Shown: positions 9,162-17,374 of the stretch, piece after piece
Layout: every line of letters begins with the position of its first letter
How positions within the stretch are numbered: the stretch's first letter is position 1
Assembly: GCF_037992945.1 (NCBI RefSeq)
Contig: NZ_CP150304.1
Coordinates: forward strand, 3,103,501-3,167,500
DNA: 64,000 bases
Direction of reading: 5' to 3'
DNA from: Peribacillus sp. FSL E2-0218
GTDB taxonomy: Bacteria; Bacillota; Bacilli; Bacillales; DSM-1321
Translations under genes and position numbers: made by a program
Notes under the pieces: model-generated
Database searches by the model: none
The model's input: the letters and a program-made list of their open reading frames with translations, nothing else
What the model was told of the DNA's origin: nothing

Positions 9162-9608
9162 TTAATAAACCCACTCGTTGACAAGTTTAGAATACTCAAC
9201 AAGTTCTTCTTCTTTGAAGAATAAACCGATTTCGCGTACAGCGCTTTCAGCTGAATCAGATCCGTGAATGATATTCTTGCCGACAGTTACGGCGAAATCA
9301 CCGCGAATGGTTGCAGCAGCGGCATCTTTAGGGTTAGTGGCACCCATCATTTGACGTGCAGTCGCGATTACATTTTCACCTTCCCAAACCATTGCGAAGA
9401 CAGGACCTGAAGTGATGAAGTCCACTAATTCGCCAAAGAAAGGACGTTCTTTATGCTCGCCATAATGCTGCTCAGCCAATTCCTGAGAAATGAGCATCAA
9501 TTTTGCCCCTGCAAGCAGGAAGCCTTTTTTTTCAAAACGGGAAACGATTTCACCGATTAGATTGCGTTGAACGCCGTCAGGCTTAACCATTAAAAATGTT
9601 CTTTCCAT
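9162..9608 (-). CDS. ndk: Nucleoside diphosphate kinase
   Basis: Transfers the gamma phosphate of ATP to other (d)NDPs through a phospho-histidine. The 148-residue protein has the invariant VKPDGVQR start, and the catalytic histidine is residue 115 in NIIHGSDS. ATG at 9608 is chosen over an in-frame GTG three codons upstream because that GTG overlaps the AGGAGTG Shine-Dalgarno. It lies between hepT and cheR as in B. subtilis. Confidence 0.97.
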   Translation of the reverse strand: MERTFLMVKPDGVQRNLIGEIVSRFEKKGFLLAGAKLMLISQELAEQHYGEHKERPFFGELVDFITSGPVFAMVWEGENVIATARQMMGATNPKDAAAATIRGDFAVTVGKNIIHGSDSAESAVREIGLFFKEEELVEYSKLVNEWVY

Positions 9609-9704
9609 TATTGTCACTCCTAATATGTATCATTGTTATTTGCCTATATAAGGCAATCCTTTTAGAATATTACCATTGTTTGAGCAGTTTCGCAACTGCA
9701 AGTA

Positions 9705-10667
9705 TTAAAACTTTCGTTTTCCGATGTTTTTCGCGATATCGGATAATGTTTTTCTCGCTTTTATGGCTGGCAAGCCTTTCAATTCAGTAAAAGCCTTTTC
9801 CAAATACAGGTCACCGACCTTCGCTGCCTGTTCGATGGCACCGGAAGATTTTATCGCTTGTATGATAGCGGTCATTTCTTCTTTAGGCGTATCCTCACGA
9901 ACCGTTTCGATAAGCTTCTTCAGTTTTGGATCTTCCATAGCAATCAAGACGGGCAATGTGATGTTTCCCTGGATCAAATCACTTCCAGCTGGTTTTCCAA
10001 GTTCTTCCTCCGAAGCCGTAAAGTCCAATATATCATCGGTGATTTGATAAGACATCCCGACATAATATCCGAATTTAAATAGCTTTTGATGGATCTTTTC
10101 ATCAACACCCGCTGAAATCGCCCCCAATTGGCAGCTGGAAGCGATGAGCAATGCCGTTTTTCGTTTGATTCTCCTGAAGTATATCCGCCAATTTTGTTCG
10201 AAATTGTATTTATCTTTAATTTGTTCTATTTCCCCAAGGCATAGTTCGACCATCGTATCCGCGAGAATTTGGTGCGCAAGGGGTGACTCGATCACTGACA
10301 TCATTTCCAGTGCACGTGCAAAAATGAAGTCGCCTGTATACATGGCGACACGATTATCCCATTTTGATTTGATGGTTGCAGATCCCCGGCGCAAATCTGC
10401 ATCATCCACAACATCATCATGCACAAGCGAAGCCGTGTGAATCAGTTCCAATGTCGCCGCAACATGCTTGACGATGTGAATATCATAATCGCCAAACTTG
10501 GCGCCCAATAGGACGAATACCGGACGGATCCGCTTTCCGCCGGATTGCAGCAAATGCAGGGAGGCTTCCCTTAAAACAGTGGAATCCGCTTCAATAGCGT
10601 CTTCCAATTCTTTTTCTATTGATTGCAAATCTGCATTCAAAAATGAATACATCATTTTAAATTTCAT
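9705..10667 (-). CDS. hepT: Heptaprenyl diphosphate synthase component II
   Basis: Catalytic subunit of the two-protein trans-prenyltransferase that makes the C35 side chain of menaquinone-7 from farnesyl diphosphate and IPP. The first aspartate-rich motif is HDDVVDDADLRRG and the second is QITDDILDF. The start MKFKMMYSF gives 320 residues, matching the B. subtilis protein, with GGGTGG upstream; longer in-frame readings overlap menG. It works with HepS (11416-12264). The three-gene set hepS-menG-hepT is compact. Confidence 0.95.
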   Translation of the reverse strand: MKFKMMYSFLNADLQSIEKELEDAIEADSTVLREASLHLLQSGGKRIRPVFVLLGAKFGDYDIHIVKHVAATLELIHTASLVHDDVVDDADLRRGSATIKSKWDNRVAMYTGDFIFARALEMMSVIESPLAHQILADTMVELCLGEIEQIKDKYNFEQNWRIYFRRIKRKTALLIASSCQLGAISAGVDEKIHQKLFKFGYYVGMSYQITDDILDFTASEEELGKPAGSDLIQGNITLPVLIAMEDPKLKKLIETVREDTPKEEMTAIIQAIKSSGAIEQAAKVGDLYLEKAFTELKGLPAIKARKTLSDIAKNIGKRKF

Positions 10668-10701
10668 ACATTCCACCCAGCTTTGTCCATTGCTATTATG
10701 C

Positions 10702-11412
10702 TTATTTTGAAGGTTTGTACCCGAAATGTGTTGCTGCAACACCGCCGAAATGGGCCTTGTAACTGACGTTTTCCATTCCTGCCTGCTTGAACATGCTTTC
10801 AAGCTTTTTCATGCCTGGGAAATCGCGTGCAGATTCCTGCAGCCAAGAATACTCGCTGTAGCTTTTCGCGAATAACTTACCGAACACAGGCATGATGAAG
10901 CGGAAGTAAAAATAATACCCCTGCTTGAAGCCAAGCATGGTTGGCTGTGAGGTATCAAGGCAAACGACCATCCCCCCCGGTTTGGCGACACGATTTAACT
11001 CTTTAAGCACTTGCATGTAGTCAGGAACATTCCGCAGCCCGAACCCGATCGTGACGTAATCAAAGCTATTATCCTCAAAAGGCAGCTCCATTGCATTCCC
11101 CTGCATCAGGGAAATTTGATCCAAATGGAGATCCTTCACCTTTTGCTCACCGATTTTAAGCATGTTCTTACTGAAATCCAGACCGACAACACTGCCTTCT
11201 GGTCCTACTTCATTAGCAAGGGCAATGGTCCAGTCCGCTGTGCCGCAGCATACGTCAAGGGCGTGGGCGCCTTTCGGGACATTCATGATGGCCATGGTAG
11301 CCTTCCGCCATTTAAGATGCTGCTTAAAGCTGATGAGGGAATTCATCTTGTCATAGTTTCCGTATATCTTCTCAAAGACATGATGAACTTTTTGCTCTTT
11401 AGACTGCTCCAT
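10702..11412 (-). CDS. menG: Demethylmenaquinone methyltransferase
   Basis: SAM-dependent C-methylation of demethylmenaquinone, the final step of menaquinone synthesis (UbiE/MenG family). The 236-residue class I methyltransferase shows the SAM-binding LDVCCGTADWT near residue 50, the family motif YDKMNSLISF near residue 20, and GLRNVPDYMQVL. AGAAGGG precedes the ATG. Only three bases separate it from hepS, so the genes are co-translated. Confidence 0.95.
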   Translation of the reverse strand: MEQSKEQKVHHVFEKIYGNYDKMNSLISFKQHLKWRKATMAIMNVPKGAHALDVCCGTADWTIALANEVGPEGSVVGLDFSKNMLKIGEQKVKDLHLDQISLMQGNAMELPFEDNSFDYVTIGFGLRNVPDYMQVLKELNRVAKPGGMVVCLDTSQPTMLGFKQGYYFYFRFIMPVFGKLFAKSYSEYSWLQESARDFPGMKKLESMFKQAGMENVSYKAHFGGVAATHFGYKPSK

Positions 11413-11415
11413 GCT

Positions 11416-12264
11416 TCACCCTTCTTTCACATATGAATTTGCTATACTTGCTGTTTGTTCCATGAGGACCTTCACTCGTTCCCTTAGCTCATCATCCGTT
11501 TTCATCAGTTTTTGCATCGAACGCTCCAAGGATTTCCTGGCATCCCCCAAGCATTTCTCGAACCTGAACCGGACCTGCTGTTCCTTTTGTGGAGCGAGTT
11601 CTTCCTGATCATTCGAACCATCTGAAGGCATCTCCCGGAGGATATCGAATATGATCGATCGCCCGGTCTTCAAGTAATGCCCCTTCTCGGCATGAAGCCT
11701 GCTCAAAAGCAGGAAATCTTCCGAAACATCGATCCAGGCAGGCTGTTTATAATAAACCGCGAGTTTATGGATCAGCGAAGCCTCGATCGCTTTTATCGTC
11801 GTTACAAGTGATCGAACATCCTTTATCGACCTTTGTTGATATAGGATGATTTTATTGTCATTTATTTTTTTTATGGCGCTTGAAAGGATACGGATCATCT
11901 CAACATTCCCCACACTGGCAAGAACCTGGTAGTACAGACCACTGTAGTAGTCACCGGCAAGCACCTGTAATTGGCGGTTTTTCAATACTTCAGGCAATTC
12001 CGGTCCCTCAACCGAATTCGATACGATTTCGTGGGTGTCGAGGGCGATTTGCACGAGCATGGTCGAAGTGATGTATTGATCCCTTTTTTCGCTTTTAACG
12101 TCCAAGTCGTTAAACAATCCCCAAAGCAATAGCAATTTATCTTCGTCCAAGCTTGGTTTTTGTATAAACTTCAATAAATATGGATGTTGAGCTTTCTTTT
12201 CTATTAATCGTTTTAATTGGCTTTTGTCGTCCGTTATGTTTAACAATTGAGACCACCCTTGCAT
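11416..12264 (-). CDS. hepS: Heptaprenyl diphosphate synthase component I
   Basis: Small, poorly conserved regulatory subunit that must associate with HepT for chain elongation. It has no aspartate-rich motif, as expected. Recognisable features are DEDKLLLLWGLF and the LAGDYYSGLYY segment near residue 107, which resembles B. subtilis HepS. The protein is 282 residues, somewhat longer than the roughly 250 usual, because of a charged C-terminal tail from about residue 225. The assigned ATG has only a weak Shine-Dalgarno (CAGGG), so the start is less certain than the gene. Confidence 0.88.
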   Translation of the reverse strand: MQGWSQLLNITDDKSQLKRLIEKKAQHPYLLKFIQKPSLDEDKLLLLWGLFNDLDVKSEKRDQYITSTMLVQIALDTHEIVSNSVEGPELPEVLKNRQLQVLAGDYYSGLYYQVLASVGNVEMIRILSSAIKKINDNKIILYQQRSIKDVRSLVTTIKAIEASLIHKLAVYYKQPAWIDVSEDFLLLSRLHAEKGHYLKTGRSIIFDILREMPSDGSNDQEELAPQKEQQVRFRFEKCLGDARKSLERSMQKLMKTDDELRERVKVLMEQTASIANSYVKEG

Positions 12265-12320
12265 CCCTGAAAGATATTTTTTTCATGCATATTGGTTTCT
12301 GTCTGTGTAAAATACACATT

Positions 12321-12326
12321 ATTATA
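12321..12326 (-). promoter_or_regulatory. Extended -10 for hepS-menG-hepT
   Basis: Minus strand ATGGTATAAT is a perfect TATAAT with the TGN extension, about 60 bases upstream of hepS. No -35 close to consensus lies at 17 bases, which is tolerable for an extended -10 promoter. Confidence 0.55.
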
Positions 12327-12363
12327 CCATAAAAACAATCAGATGAAATGGACAACGTTTATA

Positions 12364-12392
12364 AAAAGAAACTTCCAATAATAAGGAAGCGG
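12364..12392 (-). terminator. Possible terminator after mtrB
   Basis: Minus strand CTTCC and GGAAG form a short stem with an AT loop followed by TTTCTTTTT. A CAGTCT/AGACTG inverted repeat lies closer to the mtrB stop but lacks a T run. The stem is weak, so the call is tentative. Confidence 0.45.
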
Positions 12393-12490
12393 CCGCTTAG
12401 CTTCTTCAAAAAAATGGATGCGGGAGTTTCCAGCTTGTTAAACGTCCTATCAGTTAATGGAGTCAGTCTCATGCAATGTTAGACTGGCTA

Positions 12491-12739
12491 TCATTTATCA
12501 AAAGAATTTTTTTTAGAATCACTTTCTATCTCACCGAATGGCGTATACACTTTGGCATGTCCCCTGATTTTGATTGCCGAGGTATGCTCCGTGAATTGCG
12601 CGATCATCACCTCGCCTGAGTCAAGCTTCTCCGAGTGATGGAACTTGGTATCCGTTCCCCTTGTCAATCCGATCACATTCACACTATCCTCAATGGCCTT
12701 AATTACCACAAAATCGTTCAGGATCTTTTTCTCATTCAT
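12491..12739 (-). CDS. mtrB: Trp RNA-binding attenuation protein (TRAP)
   Basis: Small protein that forms an 11-subunit ring. With tryptophan bound it wraps GAG/UAG-repeat leader RNAs to attenuate or translationally block tryptophan genes. The 82 residues include the signature DFVVIKAIEDSVNVIGLTRG and MIAQFTEHTSAIKIRG, which line the tryptophan and RNA sites. The charged C-terminal tail is slightly longer than usual. It follows folE by 18 bases as in the B. subtilis mtrAB operon. Its classical target, the trp operon, is not in its usual place next to aroH here. Confidence 0.96.
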   Translation of the reverse strand: MNEKKILNDFVVIKAIEDSVNVIGLTRGTDTKFHHSEKLDSGEVMIAQFTEHTSAIKIRGHAKVYTPFGEIESDSKKNSFDK

Positions 12740-12757
12740 TTTTTTGCCCCCCTATCC

Positions 12758-13324
12758 TTAATCTTTAATGAACGCCAACACTTCCGCCCTAGTACGATGA
12801 TCTTTCGCGAACGTTCCCCTAACAGCGGAGGTGACTGTTTTGGAACCTGGTTTTTTGACGCCGCGCATCGTCATGCACATATGTTCGGCCTCGACCACCA
12901 CCATCACACCATGGGGTTCAAGTTTTTCCATTATCGAGTCGGCCACTGTTGAGGTGATGCGCTCCTGCAGCTGGGGACGCTTCGATACGGCCTCGACCGC
13001 ACGCGCCAATTTGCTTAGGCCCGTCACTTTCCCGTTTTTCGGAATGTAAGCTACATGCGCTTTACCGTAAAAAGGAACTAAATGATGCTCACAGACCGAG
13101 TAAAACGGAATATCCTTTACAAGTACGAGTTCTTCATGGTCCTCGCCGAAAACGGTATCGAAATATTCCTTTGGATCTTGATTAAGTCCAGAAAAAATCT
13201 CTTCATACATCCTTGCCACACGCCCTGGTGTATCAAGCAGCCCTTCTCTTGTCGGGTCTTCCCCTACAGCCTCAAGTAGCATCTTTACCGCTTCCTCTAT
13301 CTTGGCATGATCTACATTACCCAT
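12758..13324 (-). CDS. folE: GTP cyclohydrolase I
   Basis: Converts GTP to 7,8-dihydroneopterin triphosphate, the first step of folate synthesis. It is also named mtrA. The 188-residue protein shows zinc and active-site motifs SVCEHHLVPFYGKAHVAYIP near residue 75 and the C-terminal TSAVRGTF. It begins at an ATG behind GGAGGTACGG and is cotranscribed with mtrB from the promoter at 13442-13470. Confidence 0.97.
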   Translation of the reverse strand: MGNVDHAKIEEAVKMLLEAVGEDPTREGLLDTPGRVARMYEEIFSGLNQDPKEYFDTVFGEDHEELVLVKDIPFYSVCEHHLVPFYGKAHVAYIPKNGKVTGLSKLARAVEAVSKRPQLQERITSTVADSIMEKLEPHGVMVVVEAEHMCMTMRGVKKPGSKTVTSAVRGTFAKDHRTRAEVLAFIKD

Positions 13325-13441
13325 TTATCCGTACCTCCTAAAAAATTTAAAAAATAGTATGTATTCAAATAAATTTCAAGGTAATAACGACACCCTGAGA
13401 TCCTTTAATCCCATCGTTAACGCAGCCGGAGCCCTTGCAAT

Positions 13442-13470
13442 ATTGTACCATTCCTGCACAGGCTTGTCAG
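13442..13470 (-). promoter_or_regulatory. Sigma-A promoter of folE-mtrB
   Basis: Minus strand CTGACA, 17 bases, TACAAT with a TGG extension (TGGTACAAT). The predicted leader to folE is about 110 bases. The rest of the 13325-13626 gap holds the hbs terminator and no gene. Confidence 0.7.
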
Positions 13471-13564
13471 AACCGCATTTTCCGTATGTTTATTTCATTC
13501 TGGCCTACAGCGTTCCTAAAATATTCACTGTCTTTTATATTATCACAGATGGAAATTAAGAAGC

Positions 13565-13596
13565 AAAAAAAGGACCGCGTTTGCACGCGGCCCTTT
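13565..13596 (-). terminator. Terminator of hbs
   Basis: Minus-strand GGGCCGCG and CGCGGTCC pair with one G-U, loop TGCAAA, followed by seven T. It lies about 30 bases after the hbs stop. Confidence 0.9.
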
Positions 13597-13626
13597 TCGG
13601 TTAAGCACCCGTATGTAATGGTAGAG

Positions 13627-13899
13627 TTACTTCACTGCATCTTTCAGTGCTTTACCAGGTTTGAAAGCTGGCACTTTGCTAGCTGCAATTTCGATTTCGT
13701 CACCAGTTTGTGGGTTGCGTCCTTTACGAGCCGCACGTTCACGAACTTCAAAGTTACCAAAACCAATCAATTGGACTTTATCACCAGTTTTTAGAGCTTC
13801 TAAGATTGTATCAAAAACAGCATCAACAGCTTTTGTAGCGTCCTTCTTAGAAATTTCAGTTGCTGTAACAACTTCATTAATCAATTCTGTTTTGTTCAT
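13627..13899 (-). CDS. hbs: DNA-binding protein HU
   Basis: Histone-like dimer that bends DNA and compacts the nucleoid. The 90-residue protein begins MNKTELINEV. It carries the HU signature GFGNFEVRERAARKGRNPQTG and ends with the DNA-arm sequence PAFKPGKALKDAVK. The start sits behind a very strong GGAGGTGAAT; the 50 extra in-frame codons upstream are leader. The gene lies between folE and spoIVA as in B. subtilis. Confidence 0.98.
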   Translation of the reverse strand: MNKTELINEVVTATEISKKDATKAVDAVFDTILEALKTGDKVQLIGFGNFEVRERAARKGRNPQTGDEIEIAASKVPAFKPGKALKDAVK

Positions 13900-14099
13900 G
13901 CCATTCACCTCCTCCCAAAAGGAATCTTTATAAAAAATCATTATTACAACACTATAATAGTGATTTGATATTAGTTTCGTTTCGAACATTTTCATTCCCT
14001 GTAAACCGGGGATGACCAAGCTGATCAAATTTCCAAATAATGCATCCAAAAATTAAAAATAGGTCGAAATCGCTGTTACAACGCGTTTTCTGTATGTAG

Positions 14100-14127
14100 A
14101 TTATCACAAATCCTATAAGCTTAGCAA
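14100..14127 (-). promoter_or_regulatory. Candidate hbs promoter
   Basis: Minus strand TTGCTA, 16 bases, GATAAT. It is placed about 200 bases upstream of the hbs start, which would leave a long untranslated leader. Confidence 0.5.
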
Positions 14128-14336
14128 GGGAATTCAAAAAATAATGGGAATCTTTTCATTAATAATTGTATATATTATAAATTTTGTCTTTCGCTATTCA
14201 TCATTTCCCGTTTTTATAGAAATTAAACTTATTATTTCACTGAAAATCGCTTAACCATGGGGTTTTTTCAAGATTTTCCTAAAAACGCGAAATAAAAAAG
14301 GACTTCAGCAGGTTTGTTCCTGCCTGGGCTGCATGC

Positions 14337-14367
14337 AAAAAGACCAATCCAATGAAGGAGTTGGTCC
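14337..14367 (-). terminator. Terminator of spoIVA
   Basis: Minus-strand GGACCAACTCC and GGATTGGTC form a stem followed by TTTTTGC, about 15 bases after the spoIVA stop. A second hairpin (CAGGCAGG / CCTGCTG, then CCTTTTTT) follows at about 14297-14330 and may act in tandem. Confidence 0.75.
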
Positions 14368-14382
14368 AGCTTTTCAACGTTT

Positions 14383-15861
14383 TTATAAAATGATGGCAAT
14401 CAAGCCCCCGCTGCCCTCATTAATGATTCTTTCCAAAGTCTCTTTCAATTTGTAGCGTGCATTGTCCGGCATCATCGCCAATTTCACCTGGATGCCTTCC
14501 CTAACGTAAGAACTCAGGCTTCTGCCAAAAATATCAGAGTTCCAAATGGAAAGTGGATTGTCTTCAAAATCCTGCATCAAGTATCGTACCAATTCTTCAC
14601 TTTGCTTCTCCGTCCCGATGATCGGTGAGAATTCCGATTCGACATCGACCTTGATCATATGGATGGAAGGAGCCACCGCTTTTAACCTGACACCGAACCT
14701 GGCTCCCTGACGGATAATTTCCGGTTCATCCAGGCTCATATCATTAAGGGAGGGAGCCGCGACTCCATATCCCGTTTGTTTGACCATCCTCAGTGCATCA
14801 GCCACCTGGTCATATTCCGCTTTTGCATAGGCAAAGTCCTGCATCAAAGATAATAGATGGTCCTTGCCCCGTATTTCCACACCGACGATTTCCTTCAGGA
14901 TTTCGTCGTAAAGTTCATCTGGGGCATATAGGTCGATTTCAGCAACACCCTGCCCCATCTCAATACCTGCTAGGGCTGCACGATCGATAAAATCGAATTC
15001 ATTGAAATGTCCGACCACCCGATCAACATCCCTCAGGCGTTTAATGTCCTTCACCGTCTCTTTAACCGCTTCCTGATAGCTTTCCCTTAACCAATGATCC
15101 TCTCGCAAAACCATTACCCAGCTTGGGAGGTTGACATTGACTTCAAGAACAGGAAATTCATAGAGGGCTTCACGGAGGACACTGTAAACATCCGATTCCC
15201 TCATTCCCTCGACACTCATGGCCAAGACGGGGATATCATACTTTTCCTGGAGGGATTCCTTTAAGGCCACCGTATTCGGATGGTGGGGCTGGACGGAGTT
15301 GACGATCATGATGAACGGCTTGCCGACCTCCTTCAATTCTTCGACTACCCTTTCCTCTGCCTCTAAATAATCACTCCGTGGTATTTCTCCTATAGAACCA
15401 TCCGTCGTAACGACCACACCCAAGGTGGAATGATCTTGAATCACTTTACGAGTGCCTATTTCCGCCGCTTCATTGAACGGGATCGGATCCTCATACCAAG
15501 GTGTATGAATCATGCGCGGACCATTTTCATCTTCACACCCTTTAGCTCCAGGTATCGTGTAACCGACACAATCCACTAAACGAATATTCACTTCCAGACC
15601 TTCGGCTACCGAAATCGATGCTGCCTGATTCGGTACGAATTTAGGCTCTGTCGTCATGATCGTTTTTCCGGCAGCACTCTGCGGCAATTCATCCTGTGCT
15701 CGTGCACGGTCAGCTTCTGACGGGATATTAGGTATGACGACTAACTCCATGAATTTTTTAATAAATGTCGATTTCCCTGTCCTGACGGCACCGACCACCC
15801 CTAAATAAATGTCGCCGCCGGTCCGTTCAGCTATATCTTTAAAAATATCTACCTTTTCCAA
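14383..15861 (-). CDS. spoIVA: Stage IV sporulation protein A (spore coat morphogenetic ATPase)
   Basis: Mother-cell ATPase that polymerises on the forespore surface as the basement layer of the coat and is needed for cortex formation. The 492-residue protein is full length. The Walker A motif is GAVRTGKST at residues 24-32, and DCVGYTIPGAKG lies near residue 97. The C-terminal region needed for anchoring ends in GGLIAIIL. The start codon is TTG behind GGGAGGGG, fixed by the conserved N-terminus MEKVDIFKDIAERTG. Expression is expected from sigma-E. Confidence 0.97.
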   Translation of the reverse strand: MEKVDIFKDIAERTGGDIYLGVVGAVRTGKSTFIKKFMELVVIPNIPSEADRARAQDELPQSAAGKTIMTTEPKFVPNQAASISVAEGLEVNIRLVDCVGYTIPGAKGCEDENGPRMIHTPWYEDPIPFNEAAEIGTRKVIQDHSTLGVVVTTDGSIGEIPRSDYLEAEERVVEELKEVGKPFIMIVNSVQPHHPNTVALKESLQEKYDIPVLAMSVEGMRESDVYSVLREALYEFPVLEVNVNLPSWVMVLREDHWLRESYQEAVKETVKDIKRLRDVDRVVGHFNEFDFIDRAALAGIEMGQGVAEIDLYAPDELYDEILKEIVGVEIRGKDHLLSLMQDFAYAKAEYDQVADALRMVKQTGYGVAAPSLNDMSLDEPEIIRQGARFGVRLKAVAPSIHMIKVDVESEFSPIIGTEKQSEELVRYLMQDFEDNPLSIWNSDIFGRSLSSYVREGIQVKLAMMPDNARYKLKETLERIINEGSGGLIAIIL

Positions 15862-15914
15862 GGTATCCCCTCCCGAATTAGCGTTTTGGGATTTCGTTTA
15901 TCCATTTGTTTTTA

Positions 15915-15947
15915 TTAGGACACTATATATCTATGATGTTGTCCTAA
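15915..15947. promoter_or_regulatory. Inverted repeat in the spoIVA promoter region
   Basis: TTAGGACA and TGTCCTAA are a perfect 8-base inverted repeat around a 17-base AT-rich centre, 55-85 bases upstream of spoIVA. The centre contains CATAGATA on the minus strand, which resembles a sigma-E -10. It may be an operator for a mother-cell regulator; the assignment is unproven. Confidence 0.4.
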
Positions 15948-16048
15948 AAATTTATTCCAATTATTTCCCTGGTTCAATCCCTTCCTCCACCAGAAATTTT
16001 ATATAAGGGTTGTTATTTGTATAAGTAAGATGAACTAAAGATAAAGAA

Positions 16049-16090
16049 ATAACCCTTCCCCTACAATATATTTTGCAGAAGAAGGGTTAT
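16049..16090 (-). terminator. Terminator of yphE-yphF
   Basis: Minus-strand ATAACCCTTC and GAAGGGTTAT pair perfectly, with a 22-base loop, followed by TTTCTTTATCTTT. It starts immediately after the yphF stop. Confidence 0.7.
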
Positions 16091-16092
16091 GC

Positions 16093-16818
16093 CTATTTTT
16101 CAAGAAATATTGGATTTTTTGTTTTTGCATCAATGGTATAGGGCAATGAATAAGCTGGAACGAACTCCGAGCTTTGCACAAGCAGTTCCCTTATATCATC
16201 ACCCGGTTTGAATTTCGCCTCGTTTGTCTTCAAAACATCGATTAGATCAGGGGTATAATCAACAAAAATATTCCCTCGCCCATCCACTACTAGATGGAGA
16301 TCCCTTTGTGAAAAAGGACTTGTGACCGTGGGAGCTTCCTTCAGGCCCATCTTTTCATGATCGAGGGTAAAGACATCATCGGATAACCTTTCCTTGAATG
16401 GCGGGTATCCGTTGTTCTGCTGATAGGCTGTCAATCTTAATGAAACATCCTGAATCTTCTGGGCCATCCTGACATCCAGCAATTTCACAGTCGGATTTTT
16501 TTCAACATCGACTAGGATATATTGAAAAACACCTCCAGATTCATAGGCGTTATCCGGCGGTTCTGCCATGTACCTGGGAGAAATCTTAGAAAATTTAATG
16601 ACATATTTTTGATAAATCGGTGTCTCGGCATCTTTCGTAACGATGGGCAATATGCCACCTTCGTCCTTTTGAAATTGATCGACGGCACTTTGGACGGATT
16701 GTATTTGCTCTTTATAAGGCAGCTGATTTTGCATTTTTTGCTTCTCCGGATATAAACAGCCGGATAATGATACAGTGATGGTTAATAAACATAATATTTT
16801 GAAAAAATTCTTCATCAT
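16093..16818 (-). CDS. yphF: Lipoprotein YphF
   Basis: Predicted 241-residue lipoprotein. A basic start, a hydrophobic stretch and the lipobox VSLSGC, with cysteine at residue 21, indicate export and lipid anchoring. The mature part is hydrophilic with no catalytic motif I recognise. In B. subtilis yphF lies between spoIVA and yphE, as here, and its function is unknown. It follows yphE by 13 bases and ends at a terminator, so the two form a small operon. Confidence 0.85.
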   Translation of the reverse strand: MMKNFFKILCLLTITVSLSGCLYPEKQKMQNQLPYKEQIQSVQSAVDQFQKDEGGILPIVTKDAETPIYQKYVIKFSKISPRYMAEPPDNAYESGGVFQYILVDVEKNPTVKLLDVRMAQKIQDVSLRLTAYQQNNGYPPFKERLSDDVFTLDHEKMGLKEAPTVTSPFSQRDLHLVVDGRGNIFVDYTPDLIDVLKTNEAKFKPGDDIRELLVQSSEFVPAYSLPYTIDAKTKNPIFLEK

Positions 16819-16831
16819 TTCTCCTCACCTA

Positions 16832-17029
16832 TCAAGTGGTTGGCCCGCTAAGAACAACGACGATGATGATCAAGCCGGCTAGTATCATAAGTATGTATGC
16901 GATGATTGCTGTCAAGCCTCTCCAAAAGCCTTTTAACTTATACCGGCTTAAGTAGATAAGAAATATCGAGATAACCATAAAGCCCATGGCGATGAAGGAT
17001 ATCCACATTTTTTGCAGAGCGGGTGTCAT
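16832..17029 (-). CDS. yphE: Small membrane protein YphE (DUF2768 family)
   Basis: A 65-residue protein with two predicted transmembrane helices (about residues 8-27 and 38-61) separated by a basic loop YKLKGFWRG. It matches YphE of B. subtilis in size, topology and place next to yphF. The function is not known. The ATG is preceded by AAAGGAGTGA. In B. subtilis gpsA would be the next gene upstream; here a putrescine cassette intervenes. Confidence 0.85.
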   Translation of the reverse strand: MTPALQKMWISFIAMGFMVISIFLIYLSRYKLKGFWRGLTAIIAYILMILAGLIIIVVVLSGPTT

Positions 17030-17057
17030 ATATTTATCACTCCTTTTTCCAGAAATT

Positions 17058-17063
17058 ATTATA
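17058..17063 (-). promoter_or_regulatory. Extended -10 for yphE-yphF
   Basis: Minus strand TATGTTATAAT contains a perfect TATAAT with a TGN extension, about 30 bases upstream of yphE. The -35 is weak. Confidence 0.5.
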
Positions 17064-17249
17064 ACATACCAAATTACGTTAAAGGAATTAAATCATTGTC
17101 CAAACTGTGCATTTGTCACTTGAACGGCTTGAATCCCATCAATAATCGGGTTTTCCCCGCTTTGTTCCATCACCTTGAACCGAGACCTTTCATGAGTTGA
17201 TTGCGTATCCAAAATTGAAACCAAGCAGCACTAGTGGAAGACTCAAACT

Positions 17250-17345
17250 GAATAATGACGGAGTTCAACGTCCACATTGTTCAAGCCATAAAAAAAGTAG
17301 ACAAACTCGATTTTTCATCGAGTTTGTCTACAATGTGAGGACGGC
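17250..17345. repeat. Dispersed repeat copy with 15-bp hairpin
   Basis: The stretch TTCAACGTCCACATTGTTC, followed by the hairpin and TCTACAATGTGAGGAC, matches a second copy near 47300-47380 (CCAACGGCCACATTGT, the same hairpin, TCTACAGTCTGAAACC). The two copies share the hairpin arms and both flanks, with about 20-30 percent divergence. It is therefore a dispersed element that supplies patA with its terminator. The remaining 17064-17249 sequence shows no gene. Confidence 0.6.
17290..17331 (-). terminator. Terminator of patA
   Basis: GTAGACAAACTCGAT and ATCGAGTTTGTCTAC form a perfect 15-base stem with a 5-base loop, followed on the minus strand by seven T. It lies 45 bases beyond the patA stop. 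A weaker hairpin (GACAGCC/GGCCGTC) lies between. Confidence 0.92.
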
Positions 17346-17374
17346 CCTAAGGCTGTCTTTTGCGCAGATTCCAA

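Larger units (their letters stand above)
13900..14382. other. hbs leader and hbs-spoIVA spacer
   Basis: This long, very AT-rich non-coding stretch carries the hbs promoter near 14100-14127. A further AT-rich block around 14160-14190, with TATAAT-like sequences, may be a second promoter. At the right end it carries the spoIVA terminator region. The roughly 200-base hbs leader includes a CACTAT/ATAGTG inverted repeat. No coding potential was seen. Confidence 0.5.

Noticed and set aside
13900..14049. 50-codon N-terminal extension of HU
   Set aside because: HU proteins start at MNKTEL and the strong ribosome site is directly before that codon.
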